From Amphibalanus amphitrite (taxonomy: Eukaryota; Arthropoda; Thecostraca; Balanomorpha; Balanidae): DNA of 64,000 nt. The position numbers and the translations under genes were made by a program. The number at the start of each line of letters is the position of its first letter. The stretch's first letter is position 1. Shown here piece after piece: positions 23,601 through 38,500 of this stretch. The stretch is from contig NW_024881593.1 of the NCBI RefSeq assembly GCF_019059575.1, positions 992,001 to 1,056,000 of the forward strand, given 5' to 3'. The notes below the pieces were generated by a model. The model saw nothing but the letters and a program-made list of their open reading frames with translations, searched no databases and was not told the DNA's origin.

Positions 23601-26600
23601 CGTGAAATGAGCAGCCGTCCGACCGGCACGATATTTATGAGAATTGGCGCTGGTGCCGGCGGCAGTGCGTGTAAGTGAGCCACCAACTACACCACGCATA
23701 GCGACGACAGGGAAATCTCATAGCTCGAGACTTGAGGGCGAAGAATGACGCTGACGCATGTCACAGAGATGACAGGACAACACCCGTGACCTTTCAACAC
23801 AACAATGACGTTCCGATAGAATGAGTAATACTGCTACCAATGGACCTGCTTTTTGAGGTAAGGAGACTTTTAATGGGTCAGCAAGACATGTGAACTCCAC
23901 ATAGCGACGCACTTTCTCCCAGGCTCGCCAATTTGAAAATGGATGTGCACTTCGATATAGGTACTGGTGGAAGAGTCTACTATATCTAAAAAAAAAACGC
24001 ACGCTACAAGTTATCACGTGCCACGCTGATTTCTGAATCAAAGAGATCACACTCACTCCCCACAGCTGACGTTTTGGTGTTGTTGTCATGTGTGATGCTG
24101 CAGTCTCCAAGCTTTGGTGTTCTTTGCGTATGCGTCATTGCAGTCTCCGTATTCTTTACGGCGATAGCTTCGTGGGCAAAAATGGCCGACTTGCATACAT
24201 TTGGTGTCAAGTGCGCTAGACTAGCACATCAAATAAGTGCACTGTCGTTGGTGCAGTGATGCTTTCTTCAACCTGCAAGCTTATCCTTGAGTTCATTCCA
24301 CGGCTGCTACTTTCATGCGCATTGTGCACATATCTGCAGTCTCTGTACCAACTACCAATAACTTGTCACTTTATCTCAAACAGGATGCAAGTCAAGTAGG
24401 TACCTACCTATCCCTTTTGTAGGCATTACTCACTGATCATCTCACATATTCGTGATCTACATAGCTTGAATTGTGAGCTATCGACTATCCGTTCATTGCT
24501 ATTGATTGCAGTCTCTGAACAGATGGTGTTACCGTTGTGTTTATGGACGCAATTGCCGTGGTTAATGGATGGTTGTCCGACTGATGGTTGTTCCCAGTCG
24601 GTGTATATTTCATAGAGTCAGGTAATGTAAACAGACAGGCCAGACAGGCACTGATCCGTCGGCATAAACCACATCAAACTGATTGGATATTCGTCTATAT
24701 CGTTGCAAGCTGTTTGGAGAGCACCGACTGGGACAGACTGAACTTGTTGATGCCGAAGCCGGCAACTTCACGCTCCATGAGCCGACTGCCAGCCCAGCTC
24801 AGATACCAGCACGGACACCATGAGACCTCCAATAGCCGCGGTGCGGCAGCACCGACGCTCCTCCCCGCCGGAGACACCTGCGGCGCCGACGCGGCCAATG
24901 TGGCGCAGCGTGACATCCTCGAACACCAGCTGTTGTTTGGCCGGCTGACCCGACCGGTAGCGCGCAGGAGACATATGCGGCGCGAGCTGGTCACCACGCC
25001 GCCACCGCCGCGGCTGCGCCACTACTGCCACAGTAAAAACGGCGCGACACACTGCCCGGTGTAGTGGTTACCGGCTCGTGGACTGCTCGAGCTGAGCGGG
25101 TGCCAACTGCTGTCTGGTATGTACTTACCTATGTGACGTATGAAAACCGACAGTTTGTAACAATGCCGTTCCGACAGAGCACAGCAACAGCTCTTCTATC
25201 TGAATTTCCTGCATACCTACCGCCAATCAGTTTTAGTAAAGCATCCACAATCCACCTTCCATTAGATCTCATCAGACCTCATGGAACACAATGGCATAAC
25301 ATTCAAGCTGATGGAATTGAAGCGATGTCGTTCGTTGCCCTACGTAACGTCACAAGGTATTTTAGGGTCGGCTAATGTTAGAGCGGCGCAAACTCTAGAA
25401 ATAACATAGTAAATCTTCGACATTATCAAAATCGGAATTCCGAAGGTCCAAGTTCCGATTGCCACCACTGCTACCAATCCGTGCCCGATTTGTAAGTCTG
25501 ATGGTAAGCGGCGGATTATCTGGGCCTGGAGACACGCCACCTCGTTCTGGGCGACTGAGCCGGACAATATACACGAGCCGCTCGAATCTCATCCTGGATC
25601 TCTCTGGCTTCGGTTTCCAGTTACGGAGCGATCCCTCCTGGGACCGCGGGAGTGGAACTGAAGAGCCGACACCGGTGGACACGGGGCAGCGCGGCGGTCC
25701 GGAGAGAGGAGACCGGCCCGCGCGCCGGGATATGGGTCAGTCCGGCTATCAACAGTCGTGGATTACCGCAGGACTAGGCTGTTTGGAGGAGCAGATGCTG
25801 GGTACTTATTCAAATGTATAATTATGAGTAGCGATGTCCTGTAATGCTGGGAAACATGCCAACAATGTTTCGAATCGACCAGCCGGACCGGAACAAGCCG
25901 AGCTCAACGGCAGAAAATTAGGCTTCCACGTATAAATCCTCTGTGTCTAACACAGTTCGGGAGGTAGGACAAACGAGTGAACACCAACACAGGCAATTAT
26001 ATACGCGGTGGTGGCGTCTAACGTCGGCTGGCAGAATGAGGTCCACCGCAGCCGAGCTGTGGTTTATTTCCGGCGTGTGAATTAAAGCCACTAATGCCAG
26101 AATGAAAGTTGACCAGCCCGCGGCTCCTGCCGTGTTCAGTGTCAGCGTTCTAAGTGCAGCGCACTTGTGACGACTGCCATACATTCGCACACTTCAACTG
26201 TGCAGGAGTGCCACGGACTAGCAGACGCATTAACAAATGATCCAGTCGATTATCCTGCCCCGAGCATGTCATTAACCGCTGCATGCAGTGAGTGCAGCCC
26301 TACTACGTTTGAGTGCTCTTCGTTTTGGCATTTGTAGAGTGCAAGGAGAGATACCTGAAGTATTTAGTTCAGCTTTAACAAGGTACGATAATTATTCACT
26401 AGTGTCAGTTATTTGGTGCTGGACGGCGCGTAACGGTCGAATAATTTATACAGAATAAGACGTCGGACGCCAGGTGGTGGCCCGGCGTCGTCCACTGCGG
26501 GGTGTCTCGCGCAGAGGCCGAGAAAATGGGTCTGCCTGGCGAGGGCCTCATACGATCATCTGTATATGCGCCGCATCTGAGCAGCTGCACTGGAGCAGTG

Positions 26601-26760
26601 TACCCCACTTCGGCTTTTTGTGTCCCTTCCTTTTGTGCTTTTTGTGGGCATTACTCGTGACCGGTCTTAAAACGGCCATCCGGAAGACACTTACATTGAA
26701 TCCCTTCCACTGACATTTTTGTGCAGCTTTTATGACGTCATTATCTCTGCTCTCTGCCTC
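20674..26760. other. Intergenic-looking sequence, no supported gene
   Basis: Open frames are short and unrecognisable, clustering in GC-rich patches (about 21.2-22.4, 24.8-25.1 and 25.5-25.8 kb). A GGAGACAGAGAC-type purine repeat lies at about 22431-22485. The 9-mer TGCAGTCTC recurs loosely at 24.1-24.5 kb. Confidence 0.35.
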
Positions 26761-26794
26761 ACATTTATCGGCGACTGCAGTCGCCGATAAATGT
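26761..26794. repeat. Perfect 34-bp palindrome without spacer
   Basis: The half-site ACATTTATCGGCGACTG is followed at once by its exact reverse complement, centred on CTGCAG. No matching element ends were found nearby. Confidence 0.9.
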
Positions 26795-27770
26795 AGAGAC
26801 CGGCCGTAACACAGCGTGTCCGTGCAATCGGCACGAACGTCAGAGGGAAACATGACAACTGACACGGTCCGCAGATGACCCGCAGATGACCGGTCACGTG
26901 GATACCAGAAGCGCAATAGCCACGCCTTCGGGGGATCATTACCATAAAGAGCTGTCAGAAAGCTGTAACAGAACAACCTATCATCACAAGATCATCTTTC
27001 ATTGTAACAAGACGATTAGAGATGTCCATTCTCCATGAAATAGTCATTGGAATTATTGTCAGCCACTAGGCTGGTGGCGACTTGGAGTTGCGGCTGCGGC
27101 CACCGAAATGGGTTTGAAGTCATTAACGTCAGTCTCCCTCGGCCCGTCAGTTACCGGTGCAGTCCATCAGACAGGCGGTGCAGCACCGTCACATTGGCCG
27201 CGATCAGCTGGCGAGGCCGATAGACGCCGTGTGGTCCGCATGCGACCGACATTGTAACTAGTTCCGTGAGCGATGAGAGGCACATCAGACGCCATCACCG
27301 CAAGCACCCGGCGGCGAGCGGGCCGCACCGGCTGGCGTCTGTAGTTCGGGAAATGATGTGAATTGAGATCGACACCAGTATATTTATTATGGTGCGATTG
27401 TGGCCACTGATGCTATTTTCCGTTAGCTGCCCGATGCATTTCGGTCACAAGTAAACCACGTTCGCCTGCTGACATGCAAGACTGAGACAGCCAGAGAGTA
27501 TTAGGTAGGCATTTGCAGTGAAGTTGATTAGCGATTATATCAACCTCTCATCATCTCCAAGACTCAAAGCACCTCAGGGTTATCCCTCCACATCACACAG
27601 TCATGCTGATGGTCTGCCCGACGCGCTTCGGGACAATCATTCTGAAATGTCTCGTGACAACCAGGGACACATAAAGGTAGGTACTGATATCACGACGCAT
27701 GCCGCATACTCATTTCCAAGTCACGTCGTCAGAGAGCCAGACTAGTGTTTATCCTCCATCCAGGGAGATG

Positions 27771-27773
<3 letters not shown>
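26795..27773. other. Non-coding, nothing recognised
   Basis: Mixed-composition sequence between the palindrome and the GA tract. No frame with a recognisable product. Confidence 0.35.
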
Positions 27774-27826
<53 letters not shown>

Positions 27827-27915
27827 AGAGAAAGAGAGAGAGTGAGAAAGAGAGAGCGAATGAGACAGAGAAAAGAGAGAGAGAGCGAGTGAGAGAGTGA
27901 TATAGAGAGAGAGAT

Positions 27916-27973
<58 letters not shown>

Positions 27974-28007
27974 TGAGAAATAGAGAGAGAATGAGTGAGA
28001 GGGAGAA

Positions 28008-28094
<87 letters not shown>
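27774..28094. repeat. Long (GA)n microsatellite
   Basis: About 320 bp of GA with scattered interruptions (GAAA, GTGA, GCGA), purest at 28013-28080. Minus-strand frames of alternating Ser/Leu come from it and are artefacts. Confidence 0.95.
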
Positions 28095-31000
28095 GCAGAC
28101 AGACAGACAGGCAAAGAAGAGGTGATGACTGCGTGTAGCCGGTTCGACGCTCGCATAATGCATGCCGCTGTCACACCGGACCCAGACCGGAACGCTACAA
28201 TAAAGATATCACGCAGAATCATGAGAAAACTGCGCAGCTTGCACGTTATTTCCTTCAAGGGTGGTGTTTTGGTGGCGCCGCGTTCGGCAGAGTAATATTT
28301 AGCCGCAAGGTTGAGTGGCCTGCTTCACATCACAATTATCATGGCAAGAAGAAAAGTGGACATGTTGCCAAGAGTGGAATACGTCCAGATTATTTTAGCC
28401 TAACTAGATTGCTTGTTATTGCAGCTGCTCATTGTAGATGCTTGAAGCAAAGCTGGCTAAATTTTCAAATGGGATAGAGATATATTCCGTGCACAAATTA
28501 TACAGTAATTGTGTCTAATTATTAAGTTTAGAGCCTAATGCCCCTAATGCTCTGTGCTGTTTAGGCTACCCGGGAATTTATGTGAGAAGCGCTGCTAAAC
28601 TCGGCGTTATTAGAAAACATCCACGCACTGCCTTCTGCCGCTGGTCCCATTTACACTGGCGCAGGATCGCGGCGCTGCGGTCGGGTGTGATTTACGTGTG
28701 AACCGTGCACGTCCGCCGGTGAGCAGCTCGGGCGCAGGTGGCGTCCGACAGGGCACCCACCGTCCCACTTGCTCTGCTCGGTTAGACTCCGACCGGCCCG
28801 CGGCGCTCCGGCAGCAGGACGCTTCGCAGCGGCACAGACGGCTAAACGGCGCGGTTTCATGCGGCTTTTGGCACGGCGATTTCTCTCGTCGACTGCACTG
28901 CCAGTGGGTGAGCCATGCTCACGGCCGTGTTAGCGCCCGAGTCTGAACGGAGCAGTGAGACGCGCTGACACGCAGCGGCGGTTTGACCGACTGACGGACC
29001 GCGAGAATGGCAACGCCTGTTATGCCGAGACTGAGTAATGGGATCGTCAAATGATCAGCTTTATTCGGCTCTCCCTCCAGAAGGTGATCCATTACAATTG
29101 ATGTTTCGCCTTTGACAGGCATTGTAATGCAGCACTTTGCAAATGGTTAAGAAGGTATATGGTGAATCGTAATGAACACATTTATTCTAGTAACTGATAA
29201 TGTCCATCAAATAGATGGGTGGATTGATGCTTGACAAATAGATGCTTTTCGGGATAAATAACAGCTTGGTTTTGGTCTGACGGACTTGTTGACACAGTAA
29301 CCTTCCTGACCCACTCATGAGACGCTCTTTTCGCGTGTGCTCGCACGTCACAACACGGTACGGGCGTCACTCGTGGCTCAGTGAGCGTCACTCGCTCGTG
29401 ACGGTCCCAGTGGGCGCGTGACGGTGCGGAATCGACGAGCTCCGAGCGCGTGCGACGTGTCTCCGCCCCGCGACCTGTCGCGGTGCCACCCTCGCCTCAG
29501 AGATGTGCCTGGGAAAGCCCGCACAAACCGCGACATAGCGGATGGAACGATCGATTACCGCACGCTGAGTACAAAATGGCACAGCACGACTTGAATAAAA
29601 GGTATACGGCGATCCTGGTGACCCACTAGTGGCTCTGACCAGTCTCATGCATACCGGCACGATTTGGCCGGGCTCATATAACAGCACAAAGCACGCTTGC
29701 CGTCACGATCCGCACGGAGCGTAATTTTAGTACGATGTGCATGCCAAAAACGGCACCGTTCCCTTCTTTTGGTTTTCGCCTGTCGCGGAGAGAGCTGTCG
29801 CGGCGTCACATCGGCCCCCGGTGCGACACACACTCGTCTCCCTTTGCACCAACAATGGGAGTCGGGTGACACGCTCTGTGGCGTGTCGCCTCTGGTGTAG
29901 CGGGCTCCTGTCAGCACCGCATCACCTGCCGCCGGAATCCGGATGGCGTGCGCTCTCAGCTGGCGGGCGGCTCAGTTACACTCTTACAAAGTTCCGGCTC
30001 TTATATTCGCTCTCTACCAAGCCGCATGACATTGCTCCGATGGAAAAATGGATTTATGTGTGAATAGATCCAAGCATTGCAAACATAAATCGAATCTCTT
30101 GACACTCGGCCCTGAATCAAATCAGACACTGCCCTCGCGCAGCTTTTGGATCCGTTCAGTTTTACAGCCAGTCGTAAACATTTCATTCGTTTGTGGTCGG
30201 TTATATTACAGATCATTTGATGCCGGAGACAGTCGCCATTCCGATGCGTACATGGGTGAGAGCGGCTCCCAGCATCCAGGAGTCACGTTCTGATTGGCGC
30301 CTCTCAGCCGATGGTGTCGGGAATGGAGATGGGGGGGGGGAGGGGGCGGTACGCTTCGCTTCCGGCGGGCCTCGGGAGAGAGCTGGCTGCAAATCGTCAG
30401 CACCCGTAGAGCCCGGCCGTCAGACCAGTGGAGCATATAAACGTGGTGCGCGGCGCGGTGCTACGCCACAAACAGTGGGTTCAACAGATTATAGTTTGGC
30501 ACTGTGACCTGACCCACTTATAAAGTAGGAAGATCACCAAGAATGGGTTGCCAAGGGAATTATAGAAGTATATCTATTCATTGTTCCATATTTGTTTGGT
30601 CATGCGCGTGGTGATAGGTAATATCAATTTCCTCGGTAATTCCTCTCCAATTTTCTCGGTGGACTGGCTGCATAAAGGCCAGATAACAAAAATAAGGAGA
30701 ATGATTGTCGTCAGATCACATCTCATAGCTAATGACTTGATTGATTGCCGACGTCCTTTCCCTTTGCAAAATTATTCAAGGTCAGCACTTGTTGAGCTTT
30801 TGATTGCCAGTCAAACTGAAACCACTTGCTGTTTCGCCCCCATCGACACATAATTTTCAACATTTCGAAACCGAAATACGGAAGCTCTGCCGCCACCAAT
30901 ACCAGTCGCCATTCCGACAACACGACAGCAGTGATGACACCAGCAGCGGCGATGACAACTCTGAGGCGTTATCCGTCACACCACCTGCGGCTATGTCATT

Positions 31001-31686
31001 GGCCGGCCCGTGACGGGCGCGACGGGCGACTCTTTGTCACATAGGGGCACCGCAAGCCGCATCCAGCGGGTGCCGGCACCCCGGCGGCCATTCATGTGAC
31101 TGATGACTTCGTGACGCTCCCGTTTGTCTGTATCTGACGGCTCCACAGTCGCGTCTCGCTCACCCCTCCCATCTTCCGGCTTCCGTGGCTAAAACGTCAG
31201 ACGCCCATCGTCGTGAGCCTGTCGTCGTGAGCCGTTATGCCAGCGTTTACTGACCGGCGTCCGGTTAACGACCTCAGTCCTGACATGACAGCTGATCGCT
31301 CCAGCTCAGCACTGGTGGTCAAATTCCGTCAAATCACCGTCATCACCGCCCTTATTAAGCGTCATTCGACGTGGTTGCATAGTGGGCGCGTCGAGATAAA
31401 AGCCAGCCGGGCGTTGATAAACTGGGAGGTATTCAGGAGCCCCACCACGCTACATCATATAAAACGGAGATAACATCAGAGTTGACGGGCTCGATCAGGT
31501 GTATCACAACTGGCCGTTGCGTAGCAATTAGCATGGCAGCGGGAGGCAAGGTGGTCCATTCCACAACAAGGCAATGAATGGAAGCATTTTAACGTAGATA
31601 TGCCACTTAAAATGAATGGCTTGGCTACCAACTTGGGATGTCAGGTAACAAAGAACCGGTCCAGTGGTTCAAAATGCAGTTCAGTA
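28095..31686. other. Intergenic-looking sequence, no supported gene
   Basis: GC-rich patches near 28.7-28.9, 29.4-29.9 and 30.9-31.2 kb have short frames on both strands. None has a recognisable product. A poly-G stretch lies at about 30332-30341. Confidence 0.35.
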
Positions 31687-32399
31687 CTGGGCCCGTATTC
31701 ACGTCGGAATTTTTCGTAAGATTTATCTTACGATCGCTCTTTGTCGTACGATAATTTGGTATTCACGTTGGCATCGCAAACAGTTAAGATTTATCTTACG
31801 ATCAAAATTTTGGTCGTAGACATTTGTCGTACGATCGATCGTAAGTGCGATTCACGTCGGGACATCTTAACTCGAATCTTAAGATGATCGTAAGACCTTA
31901 ATGATGAAGGTATTGGGAAGATACGACTACTCACTGAGCTGTCGTAAGACGTCACCTATGCTTATGAATTGTATATTTAGGTATTGAAATTGTTGTTTAT
32001 GATTTTTTTCTTGCGAGCGAGCACGAAAAAGAGCTTTCAATGTAACGGGAAAATATCAGTATGAGCGGTAGGTACAGCTCGGACCGGCCCGCCCTATTAC
32101 GCTTTTGAGAAGCTTTTATCTCGGCCACCGTTGGGCCGATTGAACCACGGTCTTTTTTGTTTGGTAGCCCCATCCCTCCTACCTCGTAATTGACTACTCT
32201 TGATGCACCTGGGTGATCGCCGTGTCATGTGGCTCTTGCGAAGCCAAGGGAGTCACCTCAGAACCCAAAGTCGTTCTGCTGAATTTACGTTTTTGAGAGG
32301 ATTATGTCTGAGTAAGCACAGGATCGATTTACTAGGAAATATCTTTGTAGGGTATATTCATCCATTCTGCCAAGGACACGACTTTTCTCGATGCATGTG

Positions 32400-32996
32400 G
32401 GTGACCATGGCTGCACGTGCCACGTGCATAATAAAGAAATGTCATGTTTGTAGCAATTACAATAACTATGTAATTATCGTGCCCATTGCGCTGAAACTTG
32501 GCATGCTGGTAGGCACTCATCGGGCAATGCATTTCCATGTGTCACGTTAGGGGTACTACTGCACGTGCGCACGTGCAGTGGTCGCTCCTAGATCTCGGGA
32601 ACGGCTGGACCAATTGCGCTCAAAATTGGCACACCGGTAGGGACCGCTTAGTAGCGTGCCGGGCAAAAGTCGTTTGGGACCCCGTTTGCACGTGCGCACG
32701 TGCAGGAGGCCGCTTCCATATATAGAGAACGGCGAGGCCGATTGCGCCCAAATTTGGTACACCTTTAGGAACCACTTAAGAGGGTGCCGAGCAAATGTCA
32801 TTTGTGACTCCGGTTGCACGTGCGCGCGCGCAGCAGGCCGCTTCCGGATCTCGAGGACGGCTAGGCCGATTGCGATTAAATTTGGTGCGCCTTTAGGAAT
32901 CGCTCAGGAGGTTGTCGAGCAAAAGTCAATTGTGACCCTGTTCGCACTTCGCACGTGTGCACGCGCAATAGGCCGCATCCGGATCTCGAGAACGGC
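32400..32996. repeat. ~130-bp tandem repeat with CACGTGCGCACGTG palindrome (left part)
   Basis: Units of about 120-135 bp share GAACGGCTNGGCCGATTGCG, AAATTTGGTACACCTTTAGG, GCCGAGCAAAAGTC and a GCACGTGCGCACGTGC-type palindrome (about 32563, 32694, 32817 and 32952). A degenerate unit extends further left. The array is cut by the insertion at 32999-34092 and resumes at 34093. Confidence 0.8.
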
Positions 32997-32998
32997 TG

Positions 32999-34092
<1,094 letters not shown>

Positions 34093-34253
34093 TGGGCCGA
34101 TTGCGCTTAAATTTGGTACACCTTTAGGAATCGCTTAGGAGGGTGCCGAGCAAAAGTCAATTGTGACGCAATTGGCACGTGCGCACGCGCAAAATTGCAC
34201 ACGCGCTCAAATTTGGTGCACCGTTGGGGACCGACTAGTAGGGTGGTTCGTGC
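34093..34253. repeat. ~130-bp tandem repeat (right part)
   Basis: Resumes with GGGCCGATTGCGCTTAAATTTGG and carries the GCACGTGCGCACGCGC palindrome near 34176. It is the continuation of 32400-32996 after the CACTG element. Confidence 0.75.
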
Positions 34254-35086
34254 TTAAAAGGACCCTCCCTGCTCCACCTTCAAAAAAGTTAATGAATTGG
34301 CATACAAGTAGTGTTGCATGGTACCTAGAGAGTGAGCAAAAATGAATATCAACCAAATTTCATTGAAAAATATTAAAGGAAATAGTTCACTTTTAACATG
34401 GGGTTTTGAACTGGAATAGCAGTTTCGTAGCTTGAGCTGAGACTAGCACAAATCAGGAGCTTTTACGGCTCAACGATCACCCTAGACGAAGATCTTCCAT
34501 TTCTCGTTCCGAGGAATGCGTGCCTTGCACAGGAATGCAGCCACGTCATCGTCAGCCAATCAGCATGCTGCTTACAGCCAATGCATACAGCCAATGTCGG
34601 GTCAAGGTCAGGTCAAACACCTGAAATCGGGCTTTCAGTAGCATGGACTTCAGGACTTCGCAATGGGCGCCTCTCGTCTTAAACTGTCAAAACGGTACAC
34701 AATCCTTCATATAAGGCCTGGAGTACTTTGGATGAGGTCACCAAAGGTCAATGACCTTCAGGTGACCTTGACACCCACCCTAATGCATGGGAGCAACATC
34801 AAATCACATGTTTGAACGTTTGAAACCACGAAAAGCTTGCAAACGCGCGGCTAATGCGAGCCGACATACGCCGAATCGCGATTCCGGCTAAACATGGTCT
34901 CGGAAAAGAAGTCACAGGTCAAAGGTCATTTGGGTCAGGGTCATAAAATTTTCAGGGTAGGTGTAAAATTGATCAATGCGAGGGTACTGAAAGTTTCGTC
35001 GCGATCGGCCGCTTTTTACGCGAGTTATTCGCGAAAAACTTTAGGGGGGTTGCATCAACCCCCCCCCCTGTGCCGGCGAGGGTTAA
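34254..35086 (+). mobile_element. Chimeric TTAA element: AGGGAC-type left end, CCCTCGCC-type right end
   Basis: The left ~200 bp (TTAA at 34254-34257) match the left part of 48934-49407, including AAAAAGTTAATGAATTGGCA. The right end has a poly-G/poly-C hairpin (35043-35069), GGCGAGGG and TTAA (35083-35086). The right part has a perfect inverted repeat AGGTCAATGACCT (34745-34757) and a perfect direct repeat AGGTCAAAGGTCA (34916-34928). It is either a true hybrid or two truncated elements side by side. Confidence 0.6.
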
Positions 35087-35543
35087 AATGCATATTTTAT
35101 CGATTTATTCTTCATATGATCATTTGTAATATAATAATATAGTTTCCATAATGCCTAATGGTAAAATAATTTCCATAATAACTTTGAAGCATACTAAATC
35201 TGTGGTACCTTTATAATGTTAAGAATAGCTCACTAATAACTGTTTGAATATATTTCGTTTGCTGTATCATTTGACGGAGGATCCATTTTCTATGTCGTCC
35301 CGGAATATGCTGCTAAAAATCAAATCTTCGGAACTGCTACGACATCTTAAAGTTGGGTCGTAGGATGAATCCTAGGACTTTTGACATGAATACCAAATTA
35401 TCTTAAGATTGTCAACGTGAATTAGAAGTATCCTAAATATCCAGACTGATCGTACGATAAAAAGTTAAGATGGTCAACATGAATACCAAATCGATCGTAC
35501 GATGAAAACTGATCGTAAGATGTCGACGTGAATACGGGCCCTG

Positions 35544-38500
35544 GTCCGGTGTATTCATTGATGGTTCAACTTCCAATTGGTTCCAATACTGGTTCAGTGC
35601 TGGCTCAGCACAGGTTCAATAATGATTCAGTATTAGTTCAGTATTGGTCTGGAGGGTTCCGGCACTGGTCTAATTGTGATTCAGTATTGGTTCAATATTG
35701 GTCCGGGAGTCGTGGCTGCCAATCAGCGGCAGCTGTGTCGCTGCCACTGTCCATCGGCCCGTCAGTCCGTCGGTCCATCGGTCCGCCGGTCCATCGGTCT
35801 GTCGGTCGACCATCTGCCGTCCAGTAATGGAATACACGCACCCCGGCCGGCCGCCTGGGAACAGAATGCGCCACGAGCGGCCGGGTGCCGGCAACTGCCG
35901 CCGCGACACCGCTATACCTCCTCCCGGGACTGGTCGGCCACGCCCGGACACCGGGAAACAATTCTAACTAACCCAGGGACACAATTCTGCCGGACAGCGG
36001 ACACTGGGAGACAGTTCTACCGCACACTGAGAGGCATGAGTTCTACAACCTACCTTCCCAGAGAGTCGGGAGCTCACCGCGAGACCATCGAGAATACGAC
36101 AGGAGTGATGGACTCCCTAGGAATGAGACGGGACGGGACACCGGGCACGATGTGAGCAACTGGAGTCGTACAATAATAGATGATGCACAGCTTGAGAATG
36201 AAATTCATGAGAGGGAATTGTGTACGTATACCCAATGGCTTTAGTAACAGACCGTCTTGGTCAGTCGGTCAGCAATGCAATCCAGTGTGACCCGTCCGTT
36301 TATGTCCGTGCATTAAATAGCGGACTTATAGCTGACCCGTCTTCTCTCCCTCCACCATCTGTCGCCGTCGTGCTCGTGGAGCTCGACCCCACTGACCCAG
36401 TGAGACTGTCCGAGTACGCGCCCTGACCGCCGCGACTCGTGGGCGGATAGCTGGCCCAGCTGACCGCCTGCACCTCATAGTGCCGCTGAGAACAGGGGTC
36501 AAACGCCAGACCCAAAGAGCATCATTTGACCTCCATTTATCCATTAAACTGCTATCATACCGTGGGGCTTAAACGGCACATGACTGTTGGGATGCCGCAA
36601 GTGGTAGCATCAGCTTTTTCCTGTTTGAGCTTTTCAATAGGGAATATAATATGTTCATTCATCAGCTTAGCGAATGATGCCAACGAAAGGTACATGAATA
36701 ACGCAATCAATTTAATGGTGATAAATGGGATGTGCCGCAGAGATGCTGAGACAATGAAGTAGAGAAAGACATGGATGATGCAAGAAACCTTATACGCCAT
36801 GCAAGACGTGAACATAATTGGCAAGCGTTAGCGGTAAATTATGTCACAGATGAGTAGACCCGTCCGAACTTCACTTCTTTTCACTTCACTTCAACTTAAG
36901 CATGAATAAAGTAGCTGTTTAATAGACGATCACCTGGGGTTTGAGAGTTGAGCCATAAGCACAGCGGCACCACGTGCAAAGCGCACTGGACAGTGGAGCA
37001 GATCATTGCGTCTTTATAAGAACGCCGTTAGAGAGCACTTGAATAGACCTTTCACGAGGAGAGCCTTCGTGAGCCGGTAAAAAAGTGAAGAAGAGCAGAG
37101 GAGAGCAGCGACCAAAGAGGGGTGCACGAGGCTGCGAGCCTCTCGCCGTGATAGTGGCTGCATTAACGGCGTATCGCGGCCATCAAAGGCAGCGTGGCCG
37201 GACGCTAGGCAGGCCTATTTAGATCTGCATCAGATGCAATCTTGTAGCAAAATGTCAGACAGCTGTTCAGTCAGTTCAGTAACCTGCCACCTGGCGAAGG
37301 GGTTATAAATTTCTTCCTGCTTACGTGGGCTGTTTTATTAGCTCTGTTTAACAGTTCAGAGATGCCCATGGTCAATAGTCATATGCAGCATTAATGCAAA
37401 CGTCTTCATTTAGGCCTCCGCACCATGACGAGAGTGCATCATAGAATCTCATTGCATGAGGTCTTATAGATAGACTCCCGTTGCACGTTAGTGCTGTTAT
37501 TAGATAACCACTTTTATTTTCTCCCCATGAACTAACCTGTCATCGCTGAAAAGAGCCTGAACGCGCGTGAGAAGCTGTATGTAATGAAGCTGTAAGATCC
37601 ATGGTAATAACGTTATGCACAGTGCAGCCAAAGTGGTTTCAAAAAGCGCACCAACAACCCAAAGCAAACCGCCCGACTGAAATATAATTTGAAAGGCACA
37701 ACGTATCTTATAACCCAATGAAGTGTGAATGGGAAGGTAAATAATCAAGGTAAAATGATCAAGGTAAATCTTTTGATGTCTTCGTTTCCAGCGTCAGAGT
37801 TTCACAAACGCGTAAGACAACGTCCAATCTTGATATTGTTCTATTCCTCTGAGCTTACCTGCCATTACTGAGAGCCACAAATGAAGTTAATATCACCCTC
37901 TTCGGGAAAATGCCGATGCCATATGGGCGTTCCTTCCACAGACATGTCATTTTAAAATCACCCACCCTCATTTACAATCTGCGCCGCCGGTCGTCGAATG
38001 AGGCTCTGATTGGCCGTCTCGGCCCGGCGCTCTGGTCGGAACACCGTGTCCATCAGACAGATGGCAGCCCGCCGACCGGCCGCCGCCGAGAGACGGTCCC
38101 GTAATGCCCCTATTCAGGAGCATGTGCCGACAGCCCGACACAGAGGCGCGGCAGCCGCGCCGAGCCGCCTAAACGGATTTAGATGGACAGGTCCTCACCA
38201 AACTCACCCCAGGGGCCGTGCCGCCGCGGTAGGTGGATCTGGGCGGAACGCGCCCACCCGGGAACGCTGAGATGGGACAAGTAGCGGGTTGGACGGCCCG
38301 GGAATTGAGGAATTTATCAGGAATGTCGGTAAATGGATGGGTGCTAGAGTGCTGGAGGCAATGACCATTCGCTCCAGAAGTTCTTGTTTAAGTGTTTCAG
38401 TTGGTATGGAATGGAAAAAAATGCGTTAGTCTGAGTTGCACAATACACACAAGGTTTCCTTGAGGCGGGTCAGGAGCTTCTTTACCAAGCCGATAGTTTC

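Noticed and set aside
27729-28258. Ser/Leu-rich proteins over the GA tract
   Set aside because: Pure dinucleotide repeat translation; the same holds for 33285-33549.
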